In this document: positions 35,201 through 47,379 of the stretch, one piece after another
Numbering within the stretch: position 1 is the first letter of the stretch
Layout of the letters: each line of letters starts with the position of its first letter
Origin: Gnetum montanum
Lineage: Eukaryota; Streptophyta; Gnetopsida; Gnetales; Gnetaceae
Assembly: GCA_015680685.1 (NCBI GenBank)
Contig: MNCI01009669.1
Span: forward strand, 183,876 to 247,875
Direction of reading: 5' to 3'
Length of the DNA stretch: 64,000 nucleotides
Notes under the pieces: generated by a model
Told to the model about the DNA's origin: nothing
Seen by the model: only the letters and a program-made list of their open reading frames with translations
Databases searched by the model: none
Translations under genes and position numbers: made by a program

Positions 35201-36500
35201 TGACATAATATTTTTAGCCAACCATATTGTTTATTATCATCAATTCTTTCTAAAACATATAATTTTAAGAGATTTCCTCATTAATATTACAATGCCCCCA
35301 AAAGATTTATCTCTTTGTCCTACTCTTGTATTTCTACAACAAATTTAACAAATTCAAGAACTACAAAATCTATAGAACTAATGTATTTCAAATTTTTAAC
35401 AAAACCAAAAATATTAAAGCAATCAAAGAAGCTAATACTATTCAAAGAAAAAATTTATTTGCAGTTCCACCATCAATGTTAAGAAATACATACCTTAAAG
35501 AGCCTATATGTTTTTTGAATAATTCTTGGAATATTGCTTATTTGTAATGACTACCACATTGCTAGCATTTAGGTATGCTACAAAATCCTATTCATGAGTT
35601 TCCTTCACCTTTTACATTATTAAGTCCTTTATGCAAGTTCCTTTCAAGTAAGATCCTCATTTATCCAAATGTTTTTCTCATTCACAATTTGCTTCATATG
35701 GCTTTCATGTCTCCAAACATGTAATCTATCTTCTATGTCATGAAACTTAACAATTACATGTCAAGTATTTTTATGTTATTCACCTAGAATCCTGAAAAAT
35801 TTATGAATTTTTTAGAGAAATTATATGCATATCATCTATAAATTTTTTAACATTCTTAGATAAAGTTTCTTCTATTTCATCCTATGTCTTTAGGATACCT
35901 ATAAAATGATTTTTTTTTGTTTTGTCCTTTTTTCATTTGTCTCTTTAAAGCTTCTATTATTTTAGATTTTATTTTTGTCTTTGTTCCTACAAGTTTAGGT
36001 TCATTTTTATTTTCCTTCACATTGGTGTGAAGTTCTGCTAATTTCAGCAAAATCTATTATTATCCTTTAGAGCAACACTAGTATCCTATTTTCTCTCAAT
36101 CTTCTCTTCAAGGGTTGATACCCTTTGAAGAATTTCTTTGTTTTGTTCATGGCTTTCATCCAACAATTCAATTTTTCTAATTATATACTTCCATGGTACA
36201 ACAGAAAGTTCTTTGAGAGGAGTTACATTTATAGATTTTTTTGTGTACCTTGTGATGATGCCATGAAAAAATTTCCAAATTTCTTTAATAGATGGCTTAA
36301 TCTCTTTGGTAACAAATCCACATGCATAAAATATCAATCAATCTAGCTTGCCTCTTCCTACCCTTCCTACTATTAAATCGATGTTAAAATCCTTGTGGTA
36401 GAAATTGTTAATGCTAAAACCCTTATTGCCAAACTCCTTACTATCTCATATTAAAGTTGAAACCCTTGCCATTAAAGTCCTTACTAGATAAAATATTAAT
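32300..36500 (-). mobile_element. Decayed LINE retrotransposon, RTE/Dualen-like RT
   Basis: Minus-strand non-LTR retrotransposon. In its direction: a Lys/Asn/Phe-rich segment with imperfect repeats of K(D/E)F-NKGF (36490-36385); a coiled-coil-like 83-codon frame (36337-36086, ending RVSTLEEKIERK); an apurinic-endonuclease-like region (about 35320-34700; GGIVILMRKSLK, then YFSPKDAT); RT (33860-33400); and a C-terminal region with LLPLEVEALCQFITYTHR near 32980. All frames carry many stops. It codes for cutting target DNA and copying its own RNA in intact copies. The boundaries are approximate. Confidence 0.7.
33400..33860 (-). pseudogene. LINE reverse transcriptase core
   Basis: FAKAYDSVIHTKLWLHL near 33800, then QACPLSPTLFAIFIDEMQE near 33620, then LLLYVDDASLISTTIEGMQ with the catalytic YVDD at 33494-33505, then GLQVKVDKTKLMIYDTKN near 33400. 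The order and spacing are those of non-LTR RT. GCPLSPTLF...IDE followed by YADD is typical of the RTE/Dualen-type LINEs I associate with non-flowering land plants. Confidence 0.82.
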
Positions 36501-36581
36501 TAATTTGGGTTAGCTCTAACTATCCTTGATCCATACCTGATTTCTAGATTATTACACAACTTACTAGCTTAACACATTCTC

Positions 36582-36791
36582 ATGAATGATTTATTCAAAA
36601 TCACTATTGAAAATATAACAACGCTTCAACAAAGATATATGAATGAAAGAACAAAGGAAGAAATTAGTACAATATTAAAGATTCAAAACAACCCTATAAA
36701 AGTATCATTAGCAATAATTTCTAAAAATGAGGTATTGAAAATAACTTTAAAAAACACAATATTACAACATCAATTATTTTTATTATATTAA
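36582..36791 (+). other. Unrecognised 69-codon frame
   Basis: MNDLFKITIENITTLQQRYM opens a polar frame ending at 36791. It has no recognisable domain, lies between two LINEs on opposite strands, and may be 5' sequence of the plus-strand LINE. I do not assign a function. Confidence 0.2.
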
Positions 36792-36939
36792 TACTAACTA
36801 CCATATTTTCCTATATAGGAATTACATCCAAAAGCACATCCATTGTACTTAAAAAAAACTGTTATTGTTACAAAGTATTACATAAATTCATATTATGTTA
36901 GAGGGAATTTGGAAATGGAATTCAACTAAATAAAGTATA

Positions 36940-37183
36940 TGTTTAAAAAAATTCAAAAATTTTTGGTCAATAGCACAAGTTTGAAATGGAAGGTAGGGAG
37001 GCGAAGATGGTGTTGTTTGTAGTAATGTTAGTATGGTCTAAAGTTGAATAGAGGAGTCTTCAAAATTATTCCTAAGGAATGTGATCTTTTCCAGATTGGT
37101 AATTAGTGCCCTATTATTATTTTGAATTCTATTTGTAATATTTTAACTAAATATCTTACTAAAAGATTAAAACCAATTATTCC
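36940..37183 (+). pseudogene. L1-type LINE, RT N-terminal segment (piece 1)
   Basis: LNRGVFKIIPKECDLFQIGN is followed by PIIILNSICNILTKYLTKRL and KPIIP. These match the L1 RT block 'GVIKLIPK-GD...NWRPISLLN..YKILAK.LANRLKP'. It is cut by the solo LTR at 37184, with reading resuming at 39927. Confidence 0.82.
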
Positions 37184-39921
37184 TATTACACCCCACCTAG
37201 AGCTAGTAGGTATGGTCATCTACTTATGATTTAGACATTACATGTGGAGTCTCGGTGGGGTTTCAAGGACTAGTTAATGTATTTTATATGTTATGAGACT
37301 TTGTTTTTTTTTTGTTATGATTATGATGTATTTACATGCTTAACTAACATGATTATGTACACTAGCCTTGTGTGATGTGTTAGACAAGTGAGGTTACTAG
37401 CAGGAGTGTTGGATTGGGGTACAAGAGCATCAATTCTGTATGTTTTTATGCTTTATGTGTGATTTTAGTAGGTAGGCATTTCTACTATAGCACTATGTTG
37501 CATGATGTTCGGGTGTGGTTTTGGCATGTGAATGTGTAGTGCATGTGATAAGGATCTCATAGGTTCAGACAGATTTTGATTTGGAATCTTCGTGTGTCTG
37601 TTACGTTAGTTTAAAGTTTATGGTATTAGGGGCGGAGAAAAAAATAAAACTAACGTATGAAAATATCATTAAAAAAATAAATAATTCAAGTTAAAAAAAT
37701 AACCAAGTAAAAATGTAAAACTCATGTAGCACGTGATGTGTGCCCAATAAACCCAAACAAAGGTTGAATGTATATTATGTTTATGTTTTTTTCCTTTAGT
37801 ATTTCCATTGCCATGGGTGACGCCACCATTTTTTTGCTGCTGCCACAAGTAACGTGGCCTAAATTTTGTTTTATTTTTCATATTTTAAGATAGAGACATG
37901 CTCGGGTTTTTGTTTGTTTTCTTCTATTTTCTCTATTTTAGAAATTGAAAATGCACAAGAGTCTATTTTCTACTATTTTTCTTTCTTCTCTCCTTTTTTT
38001 TTTGGATTCCGAGCCTTGTGGATGCTTTTTGCTTATTCTAAACTTGGATTTGGGATTGTTGTGGTCATATCTACATGGGCATAGAACTTGTTGGAAGCAA
38101 AACAAAGTCCTATTAGATTTTCGAGGATTTTCTCCTTATTTCAGCCTTTCAACCCTAACAATTTGAATTGGTGGGTTGTCTTTGCCTTTTCCCTATATTT
38201 TTGTGCTAGATTAGTGTATATGATTATGTGATGTGAGCATGCAAGACAGATAGCTCAAAGATTGAGCTTAGATGTGTTATTTTGTTTTTCCCAAATTTTT
38301 CCAATTTTGGTTATGGATATATATATATGCGATGTATGAGATGATGTGGACTTGTGGACTATGATATGTGGTGTTGATGAGACTTGTATGATATGTTGTT
38401 TGTGGGGCCTATTGGGGTGTGAGCATTCTTGGGCATTCCAAATATTATTAAAATACTATTTTATTAACAACTTTGAATGCGCATAACTTTGCTTCTAGGA
38501 GTCCAATTTAGGTACAATTAGTGTTATTGGGATCATTTTGGGAAGTACTTTCTAATTGTGGGATTAGTTGTCTCACTGGGCATATTTCATTTTGAAGGTC
38601 ATTCTAGTGGTCATTTGTATGGAGTTCTATGTCTTTTAAGGAATAGGGTATTGTTTGTCATACCAAGGTCTTCTTGTTGTTTTGTTGCATCATGGTATTG
38701 TTTTCATGGCATGACTGTAACTATTAGGGATGGCTCCATGCAATTTTTTGGTTGGGTGTGTTGCACTTATGATATGTGTTGGCTTAAGCTAGCCAGACTA
38801 TGTTTTCGTAATGATGCTTGTGATGGTCACTGGTGGGTGGTGCTAGCATGAGGGTGTGGACCGGTTGGTGATGAGGCACCCTTGAGGTAGTATGGATTGA
38901 CCCCCACTATGATGCATCAGTGAGGCCCCTATCTCAGGCCTCATCTTGAGAGTGGGAGAGCATAGGTGTGTTCATCTCTGTGGCTAGTCTGTGGCATAGG
39001 TGTGTTCATCCCTATTGCCAATTCTCCAGAAGGCTAGTGGTTGCAGGTCACAAGTTGACAGACCCTAGCACTGATTGGATAAATAAAAGACTAATAAAAG
39101 ACCTGCAAGCAATGTCTATTATGAGTACTCATGAAAACATTTCACATGCTACATTGAGCATGGATATGCTAGCAACCACATGGGCTATGTATGTGATAAT
39201 ATTGGTTTGTGAGTCATATCGTTGAGTTTAGATGTTCTGTTTGGATTATGATTGTGTGGATCATGGACTACTTTTGGTATATCATGGGCATGATAGATGA
39301 TGTTGGACCATGGCTTTGTCTATGCTTGTATGATCATATGTTAGCTTTATGGTTGATATGGTGTGTGTTGTTTTGAGCATGCATGAGACTAAAAGTATTG
39401 TAGGTTGCCTTGTACCCCACTCCTCTCCTCTAGTATAGCACTTGTTGACCATCTAGTAGGGGAAGTGTAAAGGTTTCCCACTCAGTTGTGTACTAACTTT
39501 ATTTCATTACAGGTGAAAGGTGCAGGAGCCTAGATGAGCACGAAGAGGAAGGGAAGAGGAGGGGAAAAGCTTGTATGCTTGGCTAATGTATATTTTCATG
39601 TACAGTAGTGTGGACTAGATACCCTTGTATGGAACTCTATGTACTCTTATTTATATGATGATGAGGTTATGTGTTTTTTTTTTGTATTTTTGCAGAGTAG
39701 TGTATAGTTTGCTTTAGGTAGAGACATGCATTTATCTAAGGTGATATATATATGTTTGGTCTTTGGTATGGTAGGAAAGTTTTGTACCCTTTAAATTTTC
39801 TTATTATCATGTATCCTACACATTATTGGTTTTAGTTATCATGCTTCTATGCTAAAATTTCTTGATCCTAAGCATTACGCTAGCCTCGCTAGTGGGGGGG
39901 CGGGGGGTGTGGCATGTTACA
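37184..39921. mobile_element. Solo LTR of 2.7 kb inserted in L1 RT
   Basis: Starts TATTACACCCCACC (probably TG changed to TA) and ends GGTGTGGCATGTTACA, giving imperfectly inverted termini. Target duplication: ATTCC (37179-37183) versus ATTTC (39922-39926), one transition. The L1 RT reading stops at the left edge and resumes at the right edge, which supports both boundaries. Inside: a long T-rich left half, TATATATATATGCGATG near 38320, a repeated GGCATAGGTGTGTTCATC at 38950-39015, and a G-rich right end (GGGGGGGCGGGGGG at 39894). The family is unrelated to A-E. Short frames inside have no domain. Confidence 0.75.
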
Positions 39922-39926
39922 ATTTC

Positions 39927-40879
39927 TTAGTTAATTACTCTAGTGAAAATTGACTTTATCAAAGGTAGATATATTTTGAAAAATGTTGTTATAGCTTAGA
40001 AGGGTATGTAGTAGGCTAAGGATTCTAACCAAGACATTGCTTTTTTGAAGCTTGATTATACTAAATCATATCATAGAATTGAATGACAGTTTATTAGTGC
40101 TTGTCTTTGCAAATATGATTTTATAGAAAAAGTTATTAGGATGGTGAAGACTGTTTTTGCATATGCTAATGCACTTGTGGTTATAAATGTTAGCATTACT
40201 AATAGTTTTAAGGTTGAACACTTAGTTAACAATGATTAACCTTTTTCTTCTTATCTCTTCATCCTTGTTGCAAATTTTTTATGTCATGTTGTACACAAGG
40301 ACCAGGAACATAATTTGCTACAAGAAATATTTATTAAAAATAATATTCCTACTTTAGTATATATGCATTTTATAGATGACTCCTTTTTATATGATAAAAA
40401 ATAACAAAGCTCTTATAGATCATCCTTTTTTATTGTGTTGATCAATATTGTAGACTTTTAGGCTCTTAGATTAATTGGCTCAAATCTCTTATTTTTTGCA
40501 ATAAAAGGGTTTCAAGAATGAGCTTTGTCTAAATCTTGACATTTTGTAGAAAATTTAGATGTTTTCAAACTGTTAGATATTATTTTTTTCTTTATCAGAT
40601 CTTCAAAAATATTATAGAATGCTACAATGAAGAAAAGTAAACAAAAACTTAATAAGTGAAAGGAGAAGAAACTTTCATTGGATAGTAAGTTTATTATTTA
40701 TAAGCATATCATTCAAGCTACTCATATGTATTATTAATCATGTTAAGCACCTAAAGTAGGTTCACTCCAATATTAAATCATCTTCTAATACTAAATCAAG
40801 GTATTATGAAAAGATAATTAAATTGCTAAAAAATAATAAAACTAGATATCTTCAATTTTCAAGGAAAGATTACAATAGT
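39927..40879 (+). pseudogene. L1-type LINE RT, central segment (piece 2)
   Basis: Continues piece 1: IKGRYILKNVVIA near 39960, then AKDSNQDIAFLKLDYTKSYH near 40017, then FSSYLFILVANF near 40245. The catalytic box is decayed to MHFIDDSFLY near 40375. GxxINWLKSLIFCN follows near 40465, and WKEKKLSL near 40665. The RT subdomain order is that of L1. Many stops. Element C interrupts it at 40880. The last 140 bp before C do not read well as L1 and may belong to the element at 60225-61010. Confidence 0.82.
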
Positions 40880-41208
40880 TGATGAGCCGCAATATTGGGG
40901 CTATGATATTAGGTCTGAAATATAGGAGCCTACCAAGCAATATCAGACATCTGATATCGGAACCTATCTCGTTGCCTATAAATAAGAGGTGAGCACACTT
41001 GGTTTTGGCATTAATTTTCTTAGTCCCTTACCCAAAATCTTGCAGTTTTTCCTTTCCAAAGTTAAAATTATTTCTGAGTGCCCATAGTAGGAGTCATAAA
41101 GTGAACGAATCTTTATTCGAGCATTGTGTACCTAAGCATACCTTGTGTTTAGAAATAAAGATGAACTTTGTGATAAACCTTGCAGCATTCAGAATAGCTT
41201 ATTTATTG
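40880..41208 (+). repeat. Element C 5' LTR (truncated by gap)
   Basis: Matches 59390-59718 from TGATGAGCCG through GCCTATAAATAAGAGGT to GAATAGCTTATTTATTG, with roughly one difference in seven by eye, mostly transitions. The remainder is in the N run. Confidence 0.92.
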
Positions 41209-41930
41209 NNNNNNNNNNNNNNNNNNNNNNNNNNNNNNNNNNNNNNNNNNNNNNNNNNNNNNNNNNNNNNNNNNNNNNNNNNNNNNNNNNNNNNNNNNNN
41301 NNNNNNNNNNNNNNNNNNNNNNNNNNNNNNNNNNNNNNNNNNNNNNNNNNNNNNNNNNNNNNNNNNNNNNNNNNNNNNNNNNNNNNNNNNNNNNNNNNNN
41401 NNNNNNNNNNNNNNNNNNNNNNNNNNNNNNNNNNNNNNNNNNNNNNNNNNNNNNNNNNNNNNNNNNNNNNNNNNNNNNNNNNNNNNNNNNNNNNNNNNNN
41501 NNNNNNNNNNNNNNNNNNNNNNNNNNNNNNNNNNNNNNNNNNNNNNNNNNNNNNNNNNNNNNNNNNNNNNNNNNNNNNNNNNNNNNNNNNNNNNNNNNNN
41601 NNNNNNNNNNNNNNNNNNNNNNNNNNNNNNNNNNNNNNNNNNNNNNNNNNNNNNNNNNNNNNNNNNNNNNNNNNNNNNNNNNNNNNNNNNNNNNNNNNNN
41701 NNNNNNNNNNNNNNNNNNNNNNNNNNNNNNNNNNNNNNNNNNNNNNNNNNNNNNNNNNNNNNNNNNNNNNNNNNNNNNNNNNNNNNNNNNNNNNNNNNNN
41801 NNNNNNNNNNNNNNNNNNNNNNNNNNNNNNNNNNNNNNNNNNNNNNNNNNNNNNNNNNNNNNNNNNNNNNNNNNNNNNNNNNNNNNNNNNNNNNNNNNNN
41901 NNNNNNNNNNNNNNNNNNNNNNNNNNNNNN
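41209..41930. other. Assembly gap (722 N)
   Basis: Lies between a plus-oriented C LTR and a minus-oriented B LTR of the same family, that is, at an inverted repeat. It should hold the rest of both LTRs, the C primer site and the left B target duplication. Confidence 0.9.
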
Positions 41931-42339
41931 GCTAATCGTCACTAGGTTACCAAGTGCTACATGCATGCTCGAAGTGGTCATACTGAGTGTATTTAACTAA
42001 GGGGGTTGAAGGTTGAGAAAGATATTAATTAACTAGGAAAGCATTAAACAATCATTAATTACTAATTAGCTTAATCTATATGCTGTAAGGTTTATCATAA
42101 ATTTCATCTTTATTGCTGTACAAAAAATTGTGCTCAGGTACAAATTGCTCGAATAAAGATCCATTCACTATATGACTCCTACTACGGGCACACAGAAATA
42201 ATTCTAACTTTGGAATAACAAAACTACAAGAATCTGGCTAAGGATCTAAGTATAACTATGTGGAACCAAGGGCATCGCCTCTTATTTATAGAAGATGAGG
42301 CAGGACACAATATCACGTACATGATATCGCGGCTCATCA
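41931..42339 (-). repeat. Element B 3' LTR (partial)
   Basis: Matches 51028-51419 closely and ends GCGGCTCATCA. It has about 14 bp (around ACGTACATGATATCGCGG) that the 5' copy lacks, a loss between two GATATC motifs. The outer start is in the gap. Confidence 0.92.
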
Positions 42340-42348
42340 TACCCCCAT
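42340..42348 (-). other. Polypurine tract, element B
   Basis: TACCCCCAT on the plus strand, that is ATGGGGGTA on the element strand, adjoining the 3' LTR. Confidence 0.85.
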
Positions 42349-44570
42349 GACTAAATGAAAACTCGTCCTCGAGTTCCTTACAAAATATTGGGAAGGTATG
42401 CGATTATTGACTTGAATGAAAACTAATGGTGAATGGGATGACGTGTGAATGGATCAATCATTACAATACATGACAATATTAGTGTTCATGACTACAAGAA
42501 TGAACACTATACACAATTGACAACTAGCCTTATTTGGTAGTTGAAAGAGAAGAGAGAGAGAGAAAAGGAGAAGACATGTTGCTGCCGACGCCAGGATTGC
42601 GCCTTCCATTGTTCATCTATAACTGTGCCATTAGTCTTGTTCCTTGTACAATTGTTCCAACACCAATTCATCCTAAGTGTTTCCTCCAGGTCCAATCCAT
42701 TGCTATATGATTGCCATCTGCACACACAACATAGTCACATATGAGCAAGGATAAGTAGATCATAATACAGTTGATACCTTGCCTTGGTGTAAGGTCCATT
42801 GAATGAGTTGTGATATGGCTAATATGGATTCTAGAGATATAACACTAGTGACTACCCAAGATGTAGGGGTTAGGAAAATTAAAAAAATTGGACCAGGGCT
42901 CCCATGACTAAGAGCGATTCTCTAGTAGCAATAGAATGGAAAAAGATAAGGAATAAGAAAGATGGAGAAAAAGAAACAATGACAACGCCAATAAAATGGA
43001 TGTTAGAGATGGGAATGAACAAAACAAATGTTGATTACAGAAATGTTTAAGGGAAAGAAGTTAATTGGTGCACCAAATAGGAATGCCAGTGGGTCCTCCC
43101 CAAAGTAGGCTCATGCCCTTGATGCCCTGACAATCCCACATTCAAAGAGTCCATAGGCTTTGGAAATGTCATTTGGAAGCAAGAGTTATAGTCTTAACCA
43201 CAAGAATTCACCAAAAAGAAAACAATGCATCAACCAAAATATAGACTACAGATACAACTAGTAATGAGGTGGAAAATGGAGAAAGAATGATGAGGAGAAA
43301 AGAATAAAATGGAGTCCCAAGAACAAGGTGGTTTACAGCCCCTTGTGTATGTATGGTTAATGTGATTGAGTAGATCCCATTCCAAACCTAGCCTCAAACA
43401 ATCTACATCCAGTGACTTCGCATTAATACACTTGGCCAATCCATCCATTTTTAGTGACAAGAATGCTTCTGCCAAAGAGTCACCACCATTTCGAGGAAAT
43501 GAGAAAGGGAAAAGTAGGAAGCAAGAAAGGGCCTTAGTTAGAGGGAACATGTCTGTTTAGTTCCATAACTAGTGCTTGTAGCCCAAATAATTATTTTTTC
43601 TAAGGGGTGTGCTTTGAATTCTCACTATTTTTTTTTGTTTTTTGTTTTATGTTTTTGCGTGAGAACCACAACATGCAAAGAATTATTTTTATTGGCTCAG
43701 CTTCCCAATAATGGAGCAACATTGGAATGGTAAGGAAAACTCAAGAAGAAAACATCCAAGCACCCAAGAGAATAGCTAGCACAAATGCATCAAATCCCTT
43801 TGAAGTCACACCCTTGTTAGTCCTTGAGTCCTTCCTTAGTTTGAGAAATGCCTAGTCACTAATTTGTTAATAGTTTTATTATTAAAGAAAGGGACTATAC
43901 AGTTCCAAGCCAAGAGAGACCATAGAAATTTATGGATGCATGGATGATGTAGACTCATTGCCTGTTATATCAAAAGAACCATACCTTAGTATCAACATTA
44001 TAACTCAAAGGTAAAAACCAAACATTAGCAATCAATAGAACACAGTTCATGCCACCATTAGGAGTACTTATTAGGTAACGAATCTAACAAAACAAAAACA
44101 ACAAATAAAAATAAAAATAAGAACAAAAAAAAAAACAAAAACAAAAACAAAACAAAACAAACAGTCACATAAAGAAATGAAAAAGTATAAACGATGTTGC
44201 AAAACAAAAACAAGAAAAGTTAAAGAAATTTGTAAAAAAAAAAATGTATAAAACAAAAACTTAAAAAGGAACTGAGGGCATCAAATAGTTAGTAGAGGTG
44301 GCCATCTCCCCCATGATTAAGTTGGGAGGAGGAGATCTGAAATAGTGAGCAGGGTCATCCCTTCTCAGAGGTATTATGTGCACTGACCATTCTAAGTTCA
44401 TGGAGGGGTTTGGTCTATTGCACATTGACTAATATTATCTTACTAGGGCTCTCAGGTTTTTATATGGTCATGGCCCTTGAAGGAAAGGTTGTATGAATAA
44501 TGTAAGGTCCTTCCCATAGTGTTTGAAATTTTGTGCATTGTGGTACATGTGTGGGGTTCTAGTAGAGAAC
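42349..44570 (-). other. Element B post-pol spacer
   Basis: Non-coding and homologous to the spacers of A and C: GA run at 42545-42570, GTGGGTCCTCCCCAAAG at 43091, TGTGCTTTGAATTCTCAC near 43607, and an A/C-rich tract at 44090-44160. No frame is conserved among the copies. Confidence 0.75.
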
Positions 44571-45540
44571 CTTATCTCCTGGTTGATACTTAACCTTTCA
44601 AATCTTCAAGTCATGACGTTGCTTGTTGTATGCTTTATGCAACTCATCTAATGACAGGGAAGCTAATTGGTTTTCATCTAGCATGTTTAAAGTCACCAAA
44701 CTTTGTTTTTGTGCTAGATCAAGATCGAGGTGGAGGTCACAAGCCATTGATAATGTATGGAGCTTGGTTTGAATTGGAAGCATTGGAAGCATTCCGTACA
44801 CTAACTCATAGGGAGAGTAACCTATAGGGAGTTTCCAGGTGGAGCGGTATGCCCAAAGAGCATCATTCTCTTTAGTGCTCCAATCTCGCCTACCCTTGAT
44901 AATTTTCCTAGTCAATATCTTAGTGATCTCCCTATTGGCAACCTCAGCTTGTTCGTTAGCTTGGGGGTGATAAGGTGTAGTCAATTTATGTTCAACCCCT
45001 AAGCGTTGCATTAACTTTTGAAAAGTTTCACCTATGAAGTGTGTTCCATTATCTGAAATAAGTGCACATGGCACACCAAACCTATTTACGATTTTGTATT
45101 GCACAAGTCGTGCAGCTGTAGATGATGTGCAGTCTATAATAGTAGGTACTTCAGCCCATTTCGTTAGATAGTCTATGACAACTACAATGTAAGCTTTTCC
45201 ATTGGACATTGGTGTAATGGGCCCCATAAAGTATATTCCCCAAATGTCGAAGGGTTCTAAAGGTTGAATCCATTATTGAGGACCCTCCATTCTAGCAGTT
45301 ATTCCCCCATCACGTTGGTAGTGCTCACAAGATTAGAAAAATTGATGGGCATCTCGAAATAATATTGGCTAGTAATATCCTACAAGAAAGATCTTAATAG
45401 CCATTTGTCTCCCTGCATAGTGACCCCCACAAGGCCCCTCATGAGCATCTTGGAGAACTCTCAATTGGTCTACCTCGGGCATGCACCATCAAACCAAGCC
45501 ATTAGGACACACTTTGTAAATTTGTCCATTGATCTTTAAG
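44571..45540 (-). pseudogene. Element B integrase
   Basis: A 209-codon open frame (45227-44598) keeps all three catalytic acids: Asp in VVVIDYLTKWAE, Asp in SDNGTHF, Glu in NEQAEVANRE, plus the C-terminal WAYRSTWKLPIGYSPYELVY block. The zinc-binding N-terminus (about 45480-45300) is broken. A Q-type substitution before the catalytic Glu (NEQAE for NGQAE) is present. This is the longest clean pol frame in the window, but upstream stops prevent a full polyprotein. Confidence 0.88.
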
Positions 45541-45740
45541 AAGTGCTTGGCTCTGTGAAGAAACTATTGTTTCTTCCTAAAGTCCAAATCTTGTGGTGTT
45601 TGTTGAGTAAGGAGATAGGTGAGAACACTATTATACTAGTTCGTCTCCGTGGATTGGTTATTTACTATACCGGCAAAGAGGGCTTCATCAGGAAAATGAT
45701 CAGACATTACATATTCATCCTCTTTGTTGTCCCAGTGTAA

Positions 45741-46180
45741 TCAAGATAAATGATCTGCAACTATGTTCTTAGTGCCCTTTTGATTGATCATTGTCAAATC
45801 AAACTCTTGTAGGATTACTAGCCATCGAATAATATGAGGGCTAACCATTGGCTTGTTCATGAGGAACCGGATTGCACTATGATCTATGTGGATGAACACT
45901 TTGTAACCTAACACATAGTGCCTAAACTTATCCAGTGCAAACACTACAGCCATTAATTCTTTCTCTGTAGTTGTGTATTTAATTTGTGCACCGACGATAC
46001 TTCTACTTGCATAGTGGATGTAGTAAGGGCATTTTTGGTCATCTAACTATGTAAGTATGGCTCCTAAAGCATAATTGGATGCATCATACATTATGTGGAA
46101 TGGTCTGGATCAGTCAGGAGCTTGTAGAATGAGAGTTTCTACAAGCTTCTGCTTTAGAGTTTGGAATGCTTGTTCACATT
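45741..46180 (-). pseudogene. Element B RNase H
   Basis: AVVFALDKFRHYVLGYKVFI and HIDHSAIRFLMNKP lie in an open frame at 45953-45741, preceded by a decayed NYTTTEKE-type motif. A stop at 45954 separates the halves. Confidence 0.87.
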
Positions 46181-46900
46181 CCATGGTCCACTCAAAAGGT
46201 ATGTCCTTCTTTGTTAGCTTTACCAATGGTTTGACAATCTTGGAGAAGTTCTCAATGAATCTCCTATAGTAGCCAGTTGTCCAAGGAATGACCAAATGTC
46301 TTTGACAATTTCTGGTTGATGGGTGATTCCTTGGATAACCCTAATTTTATCTGGGTCTACCTCTATTCCTTCATGTGAAAATTTATGCTTAAGTACTACG
46401 CCTTCCTGGACCATTAAATGGCTTTTCTGCCAGCTGAGCCTTAAGGTGGTTTCTATGCATCTTTTTAGCACTTGCTCTAATCGGTCCAAGGCTTGATCAA
46501 AACATGTTCCATAAGTGGAGAAGTCATCCATAAATACTTTCACTCCATTTCCTATCTACTGTTGGAATATGCTTAGAACTAGGCGTTGAACCGTGGTAGG
46601 AGCATTGCACAAGCCAAATGAAATTTTTCTATACGCAAACGTTCCCCAAGGACTGGTGAATGTTGTCTTGGCTTGGTCTTCTAGGGCTATATGTATTTGG
46701 TTTTATCCACTATAACCATCTAAAAAACTATAATAGTGATGCCCTGCTATGGTGTCTAAGACTTGGTCAATGAATGAAAATGGAAAGTGATCCTTAAATG
46801 TTGTCATGTTTAGTAGCCTAAAATCTATGCACACCCTCCATTTGCCTCCCTTTTTCGGCATGATCACCAGAGAGCTAACCCATTTTCTATCAGCAGTGGG
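46181..46900 (-). pseudogene. Element B reverse transcriptase
   Basis: KKGGKWRVCIDFRLLN near 46860-46810; FGLCNAP near 46610; the catalytic VFMDDFSTYG with FMDD at 46523-46534 in a 107-codon frame; then the connection GYYRRFIENFSKIVKPL near 46275. A frameshift near 46280 separates the last two, and stops occur earlier. Confidence 0.88.
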
Positions 46901-47379
46901 ATATATGAACCCAGACTTAAGAAGCTGTTCTATTTCTTCTTATACTACTTGCTTCAATTTTGGGTTCAATCGCCTCTATGGTTGTTTTCGAGGTTTCATG
47001 GAGGGGTCAGTGTAAATCCTATGCTAGCATATCCTAGGATCTATTCCAGTTAATTTGGGATATGACTAGGCAAAGGATTCTGACCACTTGTTTATCACTT
47101 TCTGTAGACTTCCTTTTTGTTTGGAAACAAGTCTTGCATTGATGATTACTAGTTTTCCATTTTCGAGGATCATATCTTCTAGATTGGTGGGCAATGGTTT
47201 CAATTCTAGGGGTTCTTACTTGAATTTTTTAGGAATTTCCAACTTCCCTCAGTTAATTTTTTCAAGGTTATGGCTTGGAAGTTGGCAGCGGACTTGCTCT
47301 AGTGCATCTATGCTTTCGATGTAAGCACAAGTTATTCCCTCAGTTAGTTCCATGCACGTTAGTGAGTTGCTATTAGCCA

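Noticed and set aside
37866-39225. Several 70-97-codon frames
   Set aside because: They lie inside the 2.7-kb solo LTR and have no domain similarity.
40999-42000. Long frames on both strands across 41209-41930
   Set aside because: They consist of N-derived X residues; the real ends are LTR sequence.
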